A DNA stretch of 64,000 bases, from the NCBI RefSeq assembly GCF_001904725.1, contig NZ_MRCE01000002.1:261303-325302 (forward strand). The letters are read 5' to 3'. Of the stretch, positions 1-7,941 are shown piece after piece. Positions within the stretch are counted from its first letter, which is position 1, and each line of letters begins with the position of its first letter. Both the position numbers and the translations under genes were made by a program. This DNA comes from Phormidium ambiguum IAM M-71. Lineage in GTDB: Bacteria; Cyanobacteriota; Cyanobacteriia; Cyanobacteriales; Aerosakkonemataceae. The notes beneath the pieces were generated by a model that had not been told where the DNA came from, made no database searches, and saw only the letters and a list, made by a program, of their open reading frames with translations.

Positions 1-24
1 TTCTGCCTTCTGCTCCCCATGACT

Positions 25-63
25 CAAAAAACAAATTACCCCTGTCTGCTGACAGAGGTAATT
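25..63 (-). terminator. Intrinsic terminator, minus strand
   Basis: AATTACC (34-40) pairs with GGTAATT (57-63) and CTGTC (42-46) with GACAG (51-55), closing on a 4-nt loop. On the minus strand the stem is followed by a T-rich run (complement of 26-33). This is a textbook rho-independent terminator for a minus-strand transcript, and it supports the small RNA call just upstream. Confidence 0.75.
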
Positions 64-265
64 AATTCTTAAGGGTTTCCGCAACGCCGTCTTGCCTCAG
101 TTTTTGACCTGGACTAAATCCAGGTGGGTGCCTTTGGCTCTAGCTTAAAAGTTTCCGAGTAACTAAGCCCGGTCTACTGCCGCTAAGCTCTCTATAGACT
201 CCCTTATCGAACAAGCATAGATCACAAAACATTATTGGCAGTCACCAACGCCGCAGAGTAACCTG
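25..265 (-). ncRNA. Candidate structured small RNA, minus strand
   Basis: Both strands here are dense in stop codons, so this is not coding. Read on the minus strand, a -10-like TATAGAAT (272-279) is followed by a sequence rich in hairpins: a stem GGT..CTGCC with GGCAG..ACC, and a 7-bp hairpin ACCTGGA/TCCAGGT near 113-131. It ends in a strong stem-loop with a U-run at 25-63. This gives a transcript of roughly 240 nt. The layout (independent promoter, compact fold, terminator) fits a stable regulatory RNA. 6S RNA is one possibility by size, but I cannot confirm the family. Motifs of tmRNA, RNase P RNA and SRP RNA were not seen. Position and strand are inferred from the terminator polarity. Confidence 0.5.
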
Positions 266-391
266 TTACCTATTCTATACTCAATTTCCCAAATCGGTAT
301 AGGGGGGTCGGGGCAGAGTAAAGAGAACAGAAGACAAAGAGAAAGTTACAGGACTTACCGAATTTATGACAATATATACAACCACTTGTAA

Positions 392-414
392 GGGCAATCC
401 CCCTGTGGTTGCCC
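392..414. repeat. Short hairpin repeat
   Basis: GGGCAA (392-397) pairs with TTGCCC (409-414). An alternative pairing of AACCAC and GTGGTT overlaps it. It resembles the short dispersed palindromes common in cyanobacterial intergenic DNA. No second copy was identified in this window. Confidence 0.35.
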
Positions 415-500
415 CTAGTCCCCAACTCCCAACTTCCCCAGGACTAATTCATTGTCATTAAAAAAAATTGGGGAGCAGCAGAGAAGATTATAGTTAAATT

Positions 501-598
501 ATTTCTCCCCCTTTTCCCTTTCCCCATTTTCCCTTTTCCCCATTTTCCTTTTTTCCCCTTTCCCCATTTTCCCTTTTCCCCCTTTCCACTTCCCTTTG
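501..598 (+). repeat. Polypyrimidine tract of degenerate tandem repeats
   Basis: About 98 bases are almost entirely C and T on the plus strand, built from degenerate copies of a unit like CCCCATTTTCCCTTTT. The tract ends about 64 bases before the start of the first M16 peptidase gene. It may be simple slippage-prone DNA or affect the promoter. No coding frame was seen. Confidence 0.7.
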
Positions 599-661
599 CC
601 AAATTGTCAGGAAAATTGTAAAAATTGTTCCTTCTGTTCCTTCAGAAAGAGTTAGTATTAA

Positions 662-1972
662 GTGAAAACGAATGGAAGACCGGATTTGAGATTAAGCGCA
701 ACCTCTCAATTGCCGAAAGTGTCAGACTTTTCAGCTGATGTGTTCAGACTAAGTAATGGACTGACGGTGATTCATCAGTACATTCCGGCTACACCTGTAG
801 CTGTAGTAGACGTTTGGGTGCGTGCAGGTGCGACTAGGGAACCAGAACAATGGTCTGGAATGGCGCACTTTTTAGAGCACATGATTTTTAAAGGCACCGA
901 ACAAGTTCCGCCGGGGATGTTTGACCAAGTGGTGGAATACTGGGGCGGCATGACTAATGCTGCTACTAGTCATGATTATGCCCATTTCTACATCACTACG
1001 GCTGTTCCATATTTAGAAGACACTTTGCCTTATTTAGCAGAATTGTTAATCAATGCTTCTATCCCTGATGAGGAATTTTTTCGAGAAAGAGATGTCGTTT
1101 TAGAAGAAATTCTCCAATCTCAGGATAATCCTGATTACTTAGCTTTCCAGATGATGATGGAAACTGTCTACCAAAACCATCCTTACAGCCGTCCGGTTTT
1201 GGGTACAGAAGAATTATTATTACAGCATTCTCCAGAAACAATGCGTTGTTTCCATGCTTCCCATTATCAACCGGAAAATATGACGGTGGTAATTGTGGGT
1301 GGTGTGCCGCAGGGAATGGCGTTGGAGTTGGTGAATAATTCGTTTAATGGTTTTAAAGCACGGTCTAGTTGTCCGCCTTTATTGACAAATAAGTTGACAC
1401 CAATTCAAGAAGTGCGTCGCCAAGAATTGTTTTTAGAGAGAATAGAAGATTCACGTTTAATGATGGCATGGACAGGGCCAGGAGTAGAACAACTTCGTAC
1501 TGCTTATGGTTTAGATTTAATTTCGGTGCTTTTGGCAGAAGGGCGCTGTTCTCGATTGGTGAATAAGTTACGGGAAGAAGAACAGTTAGTGTATGGGATT
1601 GCTGGTAGTTTCTCGTTACAGCAGGATTCGAGTTTGTTTACAATTACTGCTCACTTGGAAGCGGAAAATATCGAAAAAGTGGAAGCGACGATCGGTAAAT
1701 ATTTGCTAGAGTTGCAAACAGAACCGATTTCGGAGATAGAATTGGCGCGGTGTAAGCGTTTGTTGTGTAATGATTATGCGTTTTCCACCGAATCTCCTGG
1801 TCAATTAGCAGGTTTGTATGGTTACTATAATACGATCGCTCAAGCAGAAATAGCTGTAACCTATCCTCAGCAAATTCAAGGAATTACCTCTGAAGATGTG
1901 CAACAAATAGCCAGTGAATTTCTCTCTCCTGACAATTATGTAGTCACAGAGTTAAAACCTTACCAGGAATAG
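662..1972 (+). CDS. M16 family zinc metallopeptidase, catalytically complete
   Basis: A 436-residue M16 (insulinase/processing-peptidase type) protease. The inverted zinc motif HFLEH is at residues 69-73 (ligands H69 and H73, catalytic E72), and the distal glutamate lies in the VVLEEI stretch near residue 149. The N-terminal M16 domain covers about 30-180 and the M16_C domain about 185-370. No signal peptide is evident. The start is GTG at 662 with a weak ribosome site; an in-frame GTG about 57 bases later is an alternative. The next gene, 72 bases downstream, is a paralogue lacking the zinc motif. The pair therefore resembles two-subunit bacterial M16 proteases in which one half is catalytic. 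Substrate unknown. Confidence 0.9.
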   Translation: MKTNGRPDLRLSATSQLPKVSDFSADVFRLSNGLTVIHQYIPATPVAVVDVWVRAGATREPEQWSGMAHFLEHMIFKGTEQVPPGMFDQVVEYWGGMTNAATSHDYAHFYITTAVPYLEDTLPYLAELLINASIPDEEFFRERDVVLEEILQSQDNPDYLAFQMMMETVYQNHPYSRPVLGTEELLLQHSPETMRCFHASHYQPENMTVVIVGGVPQGMALELVNNSFNGFKARSSCPPLLTNKLTPIQEVRRQELFLERIEDSRLMMAWTGPGVEQLRTAYGLDLISVLLAEGRCSRLVNKLREEEQLVYGIAGSFSLQQDSSLFTITAHLEAENIEKVEATIGKYLLELQTEPISEIELARCKRLLCNDYAFSTESPGQLAGLYGYYNTIAQAEIAVTYPQQIQGITSEDVQQIASEFLSPDNYVVTELKPYQE

Positions 1973-2044
1973 AGAAAACTGGTTTTGAATACAGGACAGC
2001 TTATACATTTAAAATTAACAAATTACCGATTTACTAATTAACTA

Positions 2045-3370
2045 ATGAATCCCGAAGTTAGAATGGACGAGTCTTTTAATCCAGGTGTCAGCAGTTCGTC
2101 ATTACCAGAACGCTCAATGCAGCGGATAGTTACTAATAATGGTATCGTGGTACTCGCCTTAGAGAATCCGGCGGCGGATATTATAGCGACACGCATTTTT
2201 GTCAAAGTTGGTAGTCGCTATGAACCTAGATATCAAGCAGGTTTGTCTCATTTATTATCATCAGTAATTACTAAGGGAACTGAACGCTTATCAGCAGCGG
2301 AAATCGCTGAACAAGTGGAATCTTTGGGCGCAAGTTTGGGCGCAGACACAACTACGGATTATTTTTTACTCAGCATGAAGACTGTTTCTGCTGATTTCCC
2401 GGAAATGTTGGCATTGGCGGGGGAATTATTGCGATCGCCTACTTTTCCTGAAGCTGAAGTAGAATTAGAACGACGCATGACATTGCAAGCAATTAAATCG
2501 CAACAAGAACAGCCTTTTACAGTCGCGTTTGAACAATTGCGACAAGCAATGTATCAAGACCATCCTTATGCTTTATCTAGTTTAGGAACGGTAGAAACTG
2601 TAGCGAATTTAGGTAGAGGTGAATTAGACAGATTTCATCATACTTATTTTCGTCCCGATAATACAATAATTTGTATTGTCGGTCGGATTACTCCCGAAGA
2701 AGTTGTCAACCAAATAGAAAAAATATTCGGTGATTGGGAAATACCAGATAAAGAAATTCCGAGTTTAGAATTACCAGAAATTATGCCTTTCCCTCACCCA
2801 AGAGTTACACCTATTCCCACCAAACAATCAATTGTCATGTTGGGTTATTTAACTCCATCGGTGAATAGTCCTGATTATGCAGCTTTGAAGTTAATTAATA
2901 CTTATTTAGGTAATGGTCTTTCTAGCCGTTTGTTTGTAGAATTACGCGAAAAACGGGGTTTAGCTTACGAAGTTTCGGCTTTTTATCCCACTCGGTTATA
3001 TGCGTCTCAGTTTTCAGTTTATATGGGAACTGCGCCCGAAAATACTGAAGTTGCTTTGTATAGTTTAAGGACAGAAGTAGAACGTTTGTGCAAAGTGGAG
3101 CTAAAACCTGATGAATTGCAAGCAGCAAAGAATAAACTTTTAGGGCAATATGCTTTGGGTAAACAAACTAATGCTCAAATTGCTCAAGTTTTTGGTTGGT
3201 ATGAAACTTTGGGTTTGGGTGTAGGATTCGATCGCATTTTTCCCAAGTCAGTTTCAGTGGTGACTACAGAAGAAATTCAGGAAGTGGCAAATCGATATTT
3301 TATTGAACCTTATATTTCTCTAGTAGGCCCGGAATCTGCGGTAGAAGGACTGATAGAATCTAGTTGGTGA
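2045..3370 (+). CDS. M16 family peptidase-like protein, zinc motif lost
   Basis: A 441-residue M16 homologue with the same two-domain layout. The site that should read HxxEH reads HLLSS (in GLSHLLSSVITKG), so the glutamate and second histidine are gone and the protein should not be catalytic alone. The C-terminal half keeps the usual RLFVELREKRGLAY segment typical of the non-catalytic subunit. The likely role is as structural and substrate-binding partner of the preceding gene, as in heterodimeric M16B proteases. ATG at 2045 is used; a second ATG at 2063 is possible. Partnership is inferred from adjacency and complementary motifs. Confidence 0.88.
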   Translation: MNPEVRMDESFNPGVSSSSLPERSMQRIVTNNGIVVLALENPAADIIATRIFVKVGSRYEPRYQAGLSHLLSSVITKGTERLSAAEIAEQVESLGASLGADTTTDYFLLSMKTVSADFPEMLALAGELLRSPTFPEAEVELERRMTLQAIKSQQEQPFTVAFEQLRQAMYQDHPYALSSLGTVETVANLGRGELDRFHHTYFRPDNTIICIVGRITPEEVVNQIEKIFGDWEIPDKEIPSLELPEIMPFPHPRVTPIPTKQSIVMLGYLTPSVNSPDYAALKLINTYLGNGLSSRLFVELREKRGLAYEVSAFYPTRLYASQFSVYMGTAPENTEVALYSLRTEVERLCKVELKPDELQAAKNKLLGQYALGKQTNAQIAQVFGWYETLGLGVGFDRIFPKSVSVVTTEEIQEVANRYFIEPYISLVGPESAVEGLIESSW

Positions 3371-3414
3371 AATTAATCCCAAAAATAGCTTTCATCAGCA
3401 TTGAGGAGTGAGAA

Positions 3415-4140
3415 TTGCAGATGTCAGTATTGACTCGGGTTTCGGTGTTTTTAATTCCTGTTTCTCTGGTAATGTGGTATCCTCATTCATCAGCGATCGC
3501 GGCAGAGTTGCGTAGCATTATCGCACAGGAAAAAGTAGAATCTATTCAGAAATTAGTTGCTCAAAGTTCAACTAGCGTTGTTGTCGATCGGCCAATTTTA
3601 AAAAAAGGTAGCAAAGGCAAAGAAGTTTCCGAATTACAAGCTGCTTTAAAACTTTTGGGATATTACAAAGGCGAAGTTGACGGGGTTTATAATGACAATA
3701 CTGCAAGCGCCGTTAGCCAATTTCAGCAAGCTGCTGGTTTAAATCCTGATGGAATTGTCGATCGAGAAACATGGCAAAAATTGTTTCCTCAAACTCCATC
3801 TTCAGCTAATAACTCTCAATTAGCTAATAGTCCAAAACCGGAAATTACACCAGCCACTTCCGAAAAGCAATCGACTACAGAAGAACCTACAACTGATAGT
3901 AATAACACCCAAACTTCGGAAACTCCCACTGTAAATTTACCAACCTTGAAATTGGGAATGCAAAGTCCTGAAGTGTTTTGGTTACAAAAAAGACTGCAAG
4001 CGATCGGATTTTTTCAAGGTTCTGTAGACGGAATTTTTGGCAAAGACACTCAAACTGCTGTAATAGCGGCGCAGAAAAAGTACGGACTAAAACCTGATGG
4101 AATTGTCGGTGCTGCTACTTGGCAAGCAATTTTACCTTAA
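3415..4140 (+). CDS. Secreted protein with two peptidoglycan-binding domains
   Basis: A 241-residue protein with a hydrophobic signal sequence ending in a likely AIA/A cleavage site near residue 30. Two PG_binding_1 domains follow, at about residues 60-110 and 178-240. Each carries the pattern seen in GVDGxxxxxTxxAVxxFQxxxGLxxDGIV followed by TW. A Ser/Thr/Pro-rich linker (about 112-175) separates them. There is no catalytic domain, so it probably anchors to or organises the cell wall. GAGGAG at 3403-3408 lies 6 bases before TTG 3415 and 12 before ATG 3421, so either could start translation; an in-frame stop sits just upstream. It follows the M16 pair by 44 bases and may be cotranscribed. Confidence 0.85.
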   Translation: MQMSVLTRVSVFLIPVSLVMWYPHSSAIAAELRSIIAQEKVESIQKLVAQSSTSVVVDRPILKKGSKGKEVSELQAALKLLGYYKGEVDGVYNDNTASAVSQFQQAAGLNPDGIVDRETWQKLFPQTPSSANNSQLANSPKPEITPATSEKQSTTEEPTTDSNNTQTSETPTVNLPTLKLGMQSPEVFWLQKRLQAIGFFQGSVDGIFGKDTQTAVIAAQKKYGLKPDGIVGAATWQAILP

Positions 4141-4220
4141 ATTTTCAGTGTTAGGGCTTACGCAAGCGTCACAACACTTTTCTAGTAAGTTATTGCGTTC
4201 GATCGCCTTTAACTCTTGTA

Positions 4221-4248
4221 GGGTAGGCATCCTGCCTGCCCTGTTTTT
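4221..4248 (+). terminator. Hairpin with T-run
   Basis: GGGTAGGCA (4221-4229) pairs with TGCCTGCCC (4233-4241) with one mismatch, followed by TTTTT at 4244-4248. It probably ends the M16/peptidoglycan-binding transcript 80 bases after its stop codon. The stem also resembles a dispersed cyanobacterial palindrome. Confidence 0.6.
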
Positions 4249-4290
4249 CCTTATTAATGACTAATTCCTTATCTCCACACTTAAATAAGA

Positions 4291-4330
4291 CTATCTTTTG
4301 ATAGAAAGACGATCCTCTCTTTTGATAGAG
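4291..4330 (+). promoter_or_regulatory. Two palindromic direct repeats, candidate operator
   Basis: The 12-mer TCTTTTGATAGA occurs at 4294-4305 and again at 4318-4329, a 24-base spacing. Each copy sits inside a small dyad (CTATC/GATAG and CTCT/AGAG). The pair lies about 100 bases upstream of the membrane protein gene at 4422. Such spacing could hold a dimeric regulator twice on one DNA face. No regulator family is assigned. Confidence 0.4.
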
Positions 4331-4421
4331 CCAGACGCATTAAATTACAGGTTATTCTCGACTTGAACAACTGAAAAAGGATTCAAAAGTTTAATCCTAA
4401 TTTATTTTTTGATGAGGTCTG

Positions 4422-5174
4422 GTGAAAACAATGTATAACAACGAAGATAAACACACATCTTATAATCGGGAAGTTAATCAAGTCCCTAACCAAAACAATT
4501 ACACTGAAGGATCGAGAAGAACTGAAACTGTTAATCATGTACGTCCAGAAGAGTACAGAGACGGTTATGTTCATGGTCGAATTGCAGAAAATCGCTACAA
4601 TGAAAATCGCCAATTAGCCCGCGATAATAATAATGCGGCTCGTGGATTAGTATTAGGAATTGTTCTGACTTCTTTAGTAGCAATTCCTGCTTTAGCTTAC
4701 TATTTATGGAATCGACAAAATCAAGAACCTGTGGTTGTACCCGATCCTACACCTGCACCTATAGTTGTACCTTCTCCACAGCCAGAAAGAACAATTATTC
4801 AAAGAGAAAGAGTAATTGAAAGAAGTCCAAATCCAGAAGTGCGGGTACTTCCTATTCCTCAAGGACAAACTCCTGCAAATCCAACACCAAATATTAATAT
4901 TGAACAGCCTGCACCTGCGCCGCAACCAACACCAAATGTAAATATTACCCAACCAACACCAAACGTTAATATTACTGTTCCTCCGGCAAGGGAACAACAG
5001 GAGTCTAGAGACACATCTGAGCCGTCTAATAATCAACAAACCGAAAATCAATTACCTTCCGCTCAAGATTCTTCTTCTCCAGAAGGTACTTCTAATTCTA
5101 ATACTGGAGATCAAAGCAATACCACAACACCTGGTAACGCAGGTACTAGTGATAGCAGTCCTGCTGAGCAATAA
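4422..5174 (+). CDS. Membrane-anchored protein with Pro/Gln/Asn-rich tail, function unknown
   Basis: A 250-residue protein of unrecognised family. The first 65 residues are hydrophilic and rich in Asn, Arg and Glu. One transmembrane segment (about 70-92, around GIVLTSLVAIPALAYY) is followed by a long low-complexity region rich in Pro, Gln, Asn, Thr and Ser. That region contains near-repeats of NPTPNINI/QPTPNVNI (about 150-185). The basic side lies before the membrane segment, so the low-complexity tail is probably outside the cytoplasm. GTG at 4422 sits four bases after GAGG; ATG at 4431 is an alternative. A strong terminator follows immediately, so it is likely monocistronic. Confidence 0.7.
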   Translation: MKTMYNNEDKHTSYNREVNQVPNQNNYTEGSRRTETVNHVRPEEYRDGYVHGRIAENRYNENRQLARDNNNAARGLVLGIVLTSLVAIPALAYYLWNRQNQEPVVVPDPTPAPIVVPSPQPERTIIQRERVIERSPNPEVRVLPIPQGQTPANPTPNINIEQPAPAPQPTPNVNITQPTPNVNITVPPAREQQESRDTSEPSNNQQTENQLPSAQDSSSPEGTSNSNTGDQSNTTTPGNAGTSDSSPAEQ

Positions 5175-5192
5175 AGGAAACTTTTGCTGTAT

Positions 5193-5217
5193 CCCCTCAA
5201 AATTTGAGGGGATTTTT
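5193..5217 (+). terminator. Intrinsic terminator
   Basis: CCCCTCAAA (5193-5201) and TTTGAGGGG (5203-5211) form a perfect 9-bp inverted repeat followed by ATTTTT. It lies 18 bases after the stop codon of the preceding plus-strand gene. Confidence 0.85.
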
Positions 5218-5376
5218 ACAGTAAATTTACCAAAAAAAAGTAAGACTGGCCTCTGAAATTAAAAAGCATGGGAAAGTGTTGCAAAAAATAAAACTCTTTA
5301 AAGTTTAGTAAAATTGTTGTTCGTTACTGAGAAACAAATGCTACTTTAATAAATAAGGCACAGGTCAAGTAGATCT

Positions 5377-5653
5377 TCATTCAATTTTCACATCTTGATT
5401 TGGTTTCGAGTTTGTGCCTTCCTGCTCGATACCTAGTGCAACAGAGCGCCGGAATGATGTTTCTTTGTTGAGAGTTATATTTGCGTTCAGCGTGGTAATA
5501 CTTGCTTGTTCTTGTAAGAACGCAAATCGATCGGTAAGTGTCTGAATTAATGGAGGTGATGCAAACCGAGAGTCCGGTCTGTTGCGAGTAAAGTCCTTAT
5601 TTTGGAGTTTAAGTTCTTTCTTTTTGGAAACTGTTCGTTATCAGTCGTTTCAT
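5377..5653 (-). pseudogene. Cryptic frameshifted small coding frame
   Basis: On the minus strand, a frame running from about 5628 to a TGA at 5377-5379 is open for more than 80 codons. It has protein-like composition (segments LTDRFAFLQEQASITTL and SFRRSVALGIEQEG) but no ATG, GTG or TTG near its 5' end. An ATG at 5653-5651 opens a second frame (MKRLITNSFQ) that would join it by one shift in the A-rich stretch CCAAAAAGAAAG. Joined, the product would be about 92 residues. It could be a decayed gene, a homopolymer sequencing error, or chance. The product is not recognised. It lies downstream of the metallophosphoesterase gene in the same orientation. Confidence 0.35.
5424..5588. other. Nested inverted repeats, possible structured RNA
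   Basis: Long-range complements nest here. GCAACAG (5438-5444) pairs with CTGTTGC (5579-5585), CCGGA (5449-5453) with TCCGG (5573-5577), TTTGCGTTC (5480-5488) with GAACGCAAA (5518-5526), and TCGGT (5531-5535) with ACCGA (5565-5569). A further 8-bp stem (5355-5362 with 5413-5420) lies beside it. The shape, a closing stem, an open centre and an apical hairpin, recalls 6S-type RNAs. The same bases also form an open frame on the minus strand, so the two readings compete. Confidence 0.3.
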
Positions 5654-5679
5654 TTAACCCGACTGTTTATAATCTCGAT

Positions 5680-5717
5680 AACCCGCCTGAAGCTACTATT
5701 CTTAGCAAGGCGGGTTT
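5680..5717 (-). terminator. Terminator-like hairpin
   Basis: AACCCGCC (5680-5687) pairs with GGCGGGTT (5709-5716) around a 21-base loop, just after the stop of the minus-strand metallophosphoesterase gene. No clear U-run follows, so function as a terminator is uncertain. Confidence 0.4.
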
Positions 5718-5734
5718 ACAATATATAAAATTAA

Positions 5735-6586
5735 TTATGTTGATACTAGCTTGATTACAGTAATTTCTGGACGACAAAACAATCGTCCAGGTGGATAAGT
5801 ACCTAAACCTCGATTCACATAAATTAAGTTTTTTCCTACTTGGTGTAAGCCCTGAGACCATTCCCAATGTTGAAATACTCTATATTTTTTCTTGCCATAA
5901 GGTAGCTTCTGGCGGATGGGTTGGGGGATGAAAGGATAGATTTTTGCCAATAATGCTGGGATCGGGCCAATTTTAGGGATAATGATTTGTCCGCCGTGAG
6001 TATGTCCAGATAACTGTAAATCGACGCGCCAAAATTGTAATTCTTCTGCGGTATCAGGATTATGAGATAAGACGAGGCGCGGAATCTGAGGATCTATTTG
6101 GGGCATGACTGCGCTGGGGTTAAATTGATAAGAACGAAGATCGGCAAATCCAACTATGGCTAATTTAGATCCGAAAGGATAAGCAATTTGATTCCAGAGG
6201 ACGTGAATACCAATACTAGTTAAGGCGCGAATGATAGTGGTTTTTGAATGGGAAAAATATAGATCGTGGTTGCCTAAAACGGCATAAATACCAAAGCGAC
6301 TTTTTAAATGTTTGAGTTGTAGTATTAGTTTATGAATGGGGGTTGGATCGGTGGTAACGTAGTCGCCTGTGAGTAGGATTAAATCGGGTTGAATTTGATT
6401 GGTTTTAGCGATCGCCTCTTCTAACAAAGTTTCTGACAAGCGGAGATTATCATAGTGAAAATCTGATAGTTGTACAATCTTAGTGCCGTTTAAAGATGGA
6501 GATAAATTTGCGATCGGCACGGTTAACTGTTCTAGTTTTAACCTTCCAGTAAGTAATTTGTGCATAAATTTTTTCTGTTTATACAC
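5735..6586 (-). CDS. Calcineurin-like metallophosphoesterase (YkuE/YaeI type)
   Basis: Up to 283 residues with the full dimetal phosphoesterase signature in order: DFHYD (D-x-H), LLTGDYV (GD), VLGNHD (GNHD), LSHNPD, and SGHTHGGQ near the C-terminal third. The family hydrolyses phosphodiester or pyrophosphate bonds; YkuE/YaeI relatives act at the envelope, some on lipid substrates. The exact substrate is unknown. The 5'-most start is GTG at 6586. The ATG at 6565 (MHKLLTG) starts seven codons later and may be the true start. No membrane segment is seen. It is divergent from the pentapeptide-repeat gene. Confidence 0.88.
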   Translation of the reverse strand: MYKQKKFMHKLLTGRLKLEQLTVPIANLSPSLNGTKIVQLSDFHYDNLRLSETLLEEAIAKTNQIQPDLILLTGDYVTTDPTPIHKLILQLKHLKSRFGIYAVLGNHDLYFSHSKTTIIRALTSIGIHVLWNQIAYPFGSKLAIVGFADLRSYQFNPSAVMPQIDPQIPRLVLSHNPDTAEELQFWRVDLQLSGHTHGGQIIIPKIGPIPALLAKIYPFIPQPIRQKLPYGKKKYRVFQHWEWSQGLHQVGKNLIYVNRGLGTYPPGRLFCRPEITVIKLVST

Positions 6587-6695
6587 TGGTGTAACATATT
6601 ACAACTTCGAGCGAATGGAGCTTGGCATCGGATTAAGTTAAATTTTGTTGGGGAAAAGACTTGTATTAAACGCCTTGATTGAGCAAAATTCTGTT

Positions 6696-7511
6696 ATGCA
6701 AAAAAGTTCCCTTAACATCGTTATCGATAAGCTTATGAAATTCACACCCATAGCTAGCGCCACCTTACTAACTACACTTAGTCTGACAAATACTGCTTTT
6801 GCGGCTAATCCTGAACAAACTAGACAGCTACTTGCCACCAAACAATGTTCTCGATGCGATTTAACTGATGCAGGATTAGTTATGGCTAATCTAGCAGGTG
6901 CCGATTTGACGGGTGCCGATCTAAGTCGGGCGAATCTGAGTCGTGCTAATTTGATGGGTGCAGATCTCAGAGGTGCTAACCTGATGGGTGCCAGTCTGCA
7001 TGGTGCTAATCTGACAGGTGCTAACTTGAGTGGAGCTAATCTGACTGCGGCTGATTTAAGAGGTGCTTATTTATCTCAAGCGAATTTAGTCGGAACAAAT
7101 TTAGTTAATGCTAATTTGCTCGGTGCGATCGGACTTCCGAACTATACAGGGAATGCGGAAGATTTTTATCGTTGGGGAATGGCAGAAGCCGAGAGAGATA
7201 ATCACCAAAGGGCGCTGGAACTGCTGAATCAAGCTTTAGTCATGAAACCTGATTATGCTAATGCTTATTTAGGGCGCGGGATGGTGCAATTTAATCAAGG
7301 CGATCGCATTGCCGCACTTGCTGATACCAAAAAAGCAGCTGAACTCTACAACTCTCAAGGCGATCAAAATGGTGTTAAAGTCGCTCAACAAGTAATTGAG
7401 GGCATCGAACAACTCAACAATCCTAAAAAAGACAAAGGGCCGAGTACTGGTGAAAATTTGCTCAATTTATTTCAAGGGTTAGCAAGTTTGGCACTTCAAT
7501 TGTGGCTTTAA
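6696..7511 (+). CDS. Exported pentapeptide-repeat and TPR protein
   Basis: About 271 residues from ATG 6696. A later ATG at 6735 (MKFTPIAS) would give a cleaner signal peptide, and a TTG at 6645 would extend it upstream. A hydrophobic segment ends at AFA/AN, predicting export. A CSRC pair precedes roughly 16 pentapeptide repeats of the A(D/N)LxG type, predicted to form a right-handed quadrilateral beta helix. Two TPR-like helices follow (around [23 protein letters not shown] and [19 protein letters not shown]), then a hydrophobic C-terminus. The family is abundant in cyanobacteria and usually of unknown function. No operon partner; a strong hairpin follows. Confidence 0.85.
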   Translation: MQKSSLNIVIDKLMKFTPIASATLLTTLSLTNTAFAANPEQTRQLLATKQCSRCDLTDAGLVMANLAGADLTGADLSRANLSRANLMGADLRGANLMGASLHGANLTGANLSGANLTAADLRGAYLSQANLVGTNLVNANLLGAIGLPNYTGNAEDFYRWGMAEAERDNHQRALELLNQALVMKPDYANAYLGRGMVQFNQGDRIAALADTKKAAELYNSQGDQNGVKVAQQVIEGIEQLNNPKKDKGPSTGENLLNLFQGLASLALQLWL

Positions 7512-7543
7512 TTGATGAGGTTTCTTTGAAGAAATATTTCTGA

Positions 7544-7582
7544 GGGAACAAAAAACAGATGATTTTTCTGTTTTTTGTTCCC
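7544..7582. terminator. Perfect 16-bp inverted repeat, terminator-like
   Basis: GGGAACAAAAAACAGA (7544-7559) is perfectly complementary to TCTGTTTTTTGTTCCC (7567-7582), with a 7-base loop. It lies 33 bases after the pentapeptide-repeat gene. The A/T-rich stem supplies its own U-rich arm. Confidence 0.65.
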
Positions 7583-7746
7583 TATTCTCTAATTGACTAA
7601 ACTAGTGTGACCTCAATCACTTAATTAGGGGAAAATGGTCACAATTTTTTAGCGAGGTAAATCACTAAATTAAACAGAAAAAGAATTGATAGTAATAATA
7701 TCAATATTAGAGCGGTAATTTCACCACTCTTGGGGGGGAGTTAGCG

Positions 7747-7941
7747 ATGTTAGAAAAACTTTTATTAGCAGCCACAGTTACTTTAGTAATACATTTTCTG
7801 TTACCAGCAAAGTCATTAGAAACTACTCAAATGGGCTGGAAAAAATTTTCAGAAAGAAGAAATACAACCACAGAAGTGGCAAATTTAGTTGGTAAAAAAC
7901 CTTCTCTGAAAGCCGAAAAATTCACAGTTTTTCAGCCTTAA
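7747..7941 (+). CDS. Small hypothetical protein with N-terminal membrane segment
   Basis: A 64-residue protein of unknown function with a hydrophobic N-terminus (about 5-22, LLLAATVTLVIHFLLP) and a basic C-terminal half. A very G-rich ribosome site (GGGGGGGAG) lies 7-8 bases before the ATG, which favours real translation. It overlaps the end of the convergent adenylyl cyclase gene by four bases. The hydrophobic part could be a signal or an anchor. Confidence 0.5.
   Translation: MLEKLLLAATVTLVIHFLLPAKSLETTQMGWKKFSERRNTTTEVANLVGKKPSLKAEKFTVFQP

Noticed and set aside
4704-5051. A 115-codon minus-strand frame inside the Pro-rich membrane protein gene
   Set aside because: Repetitive antisense of a low-complexity region; Trp/Cys/Arg-rich product typical of shadow frames.
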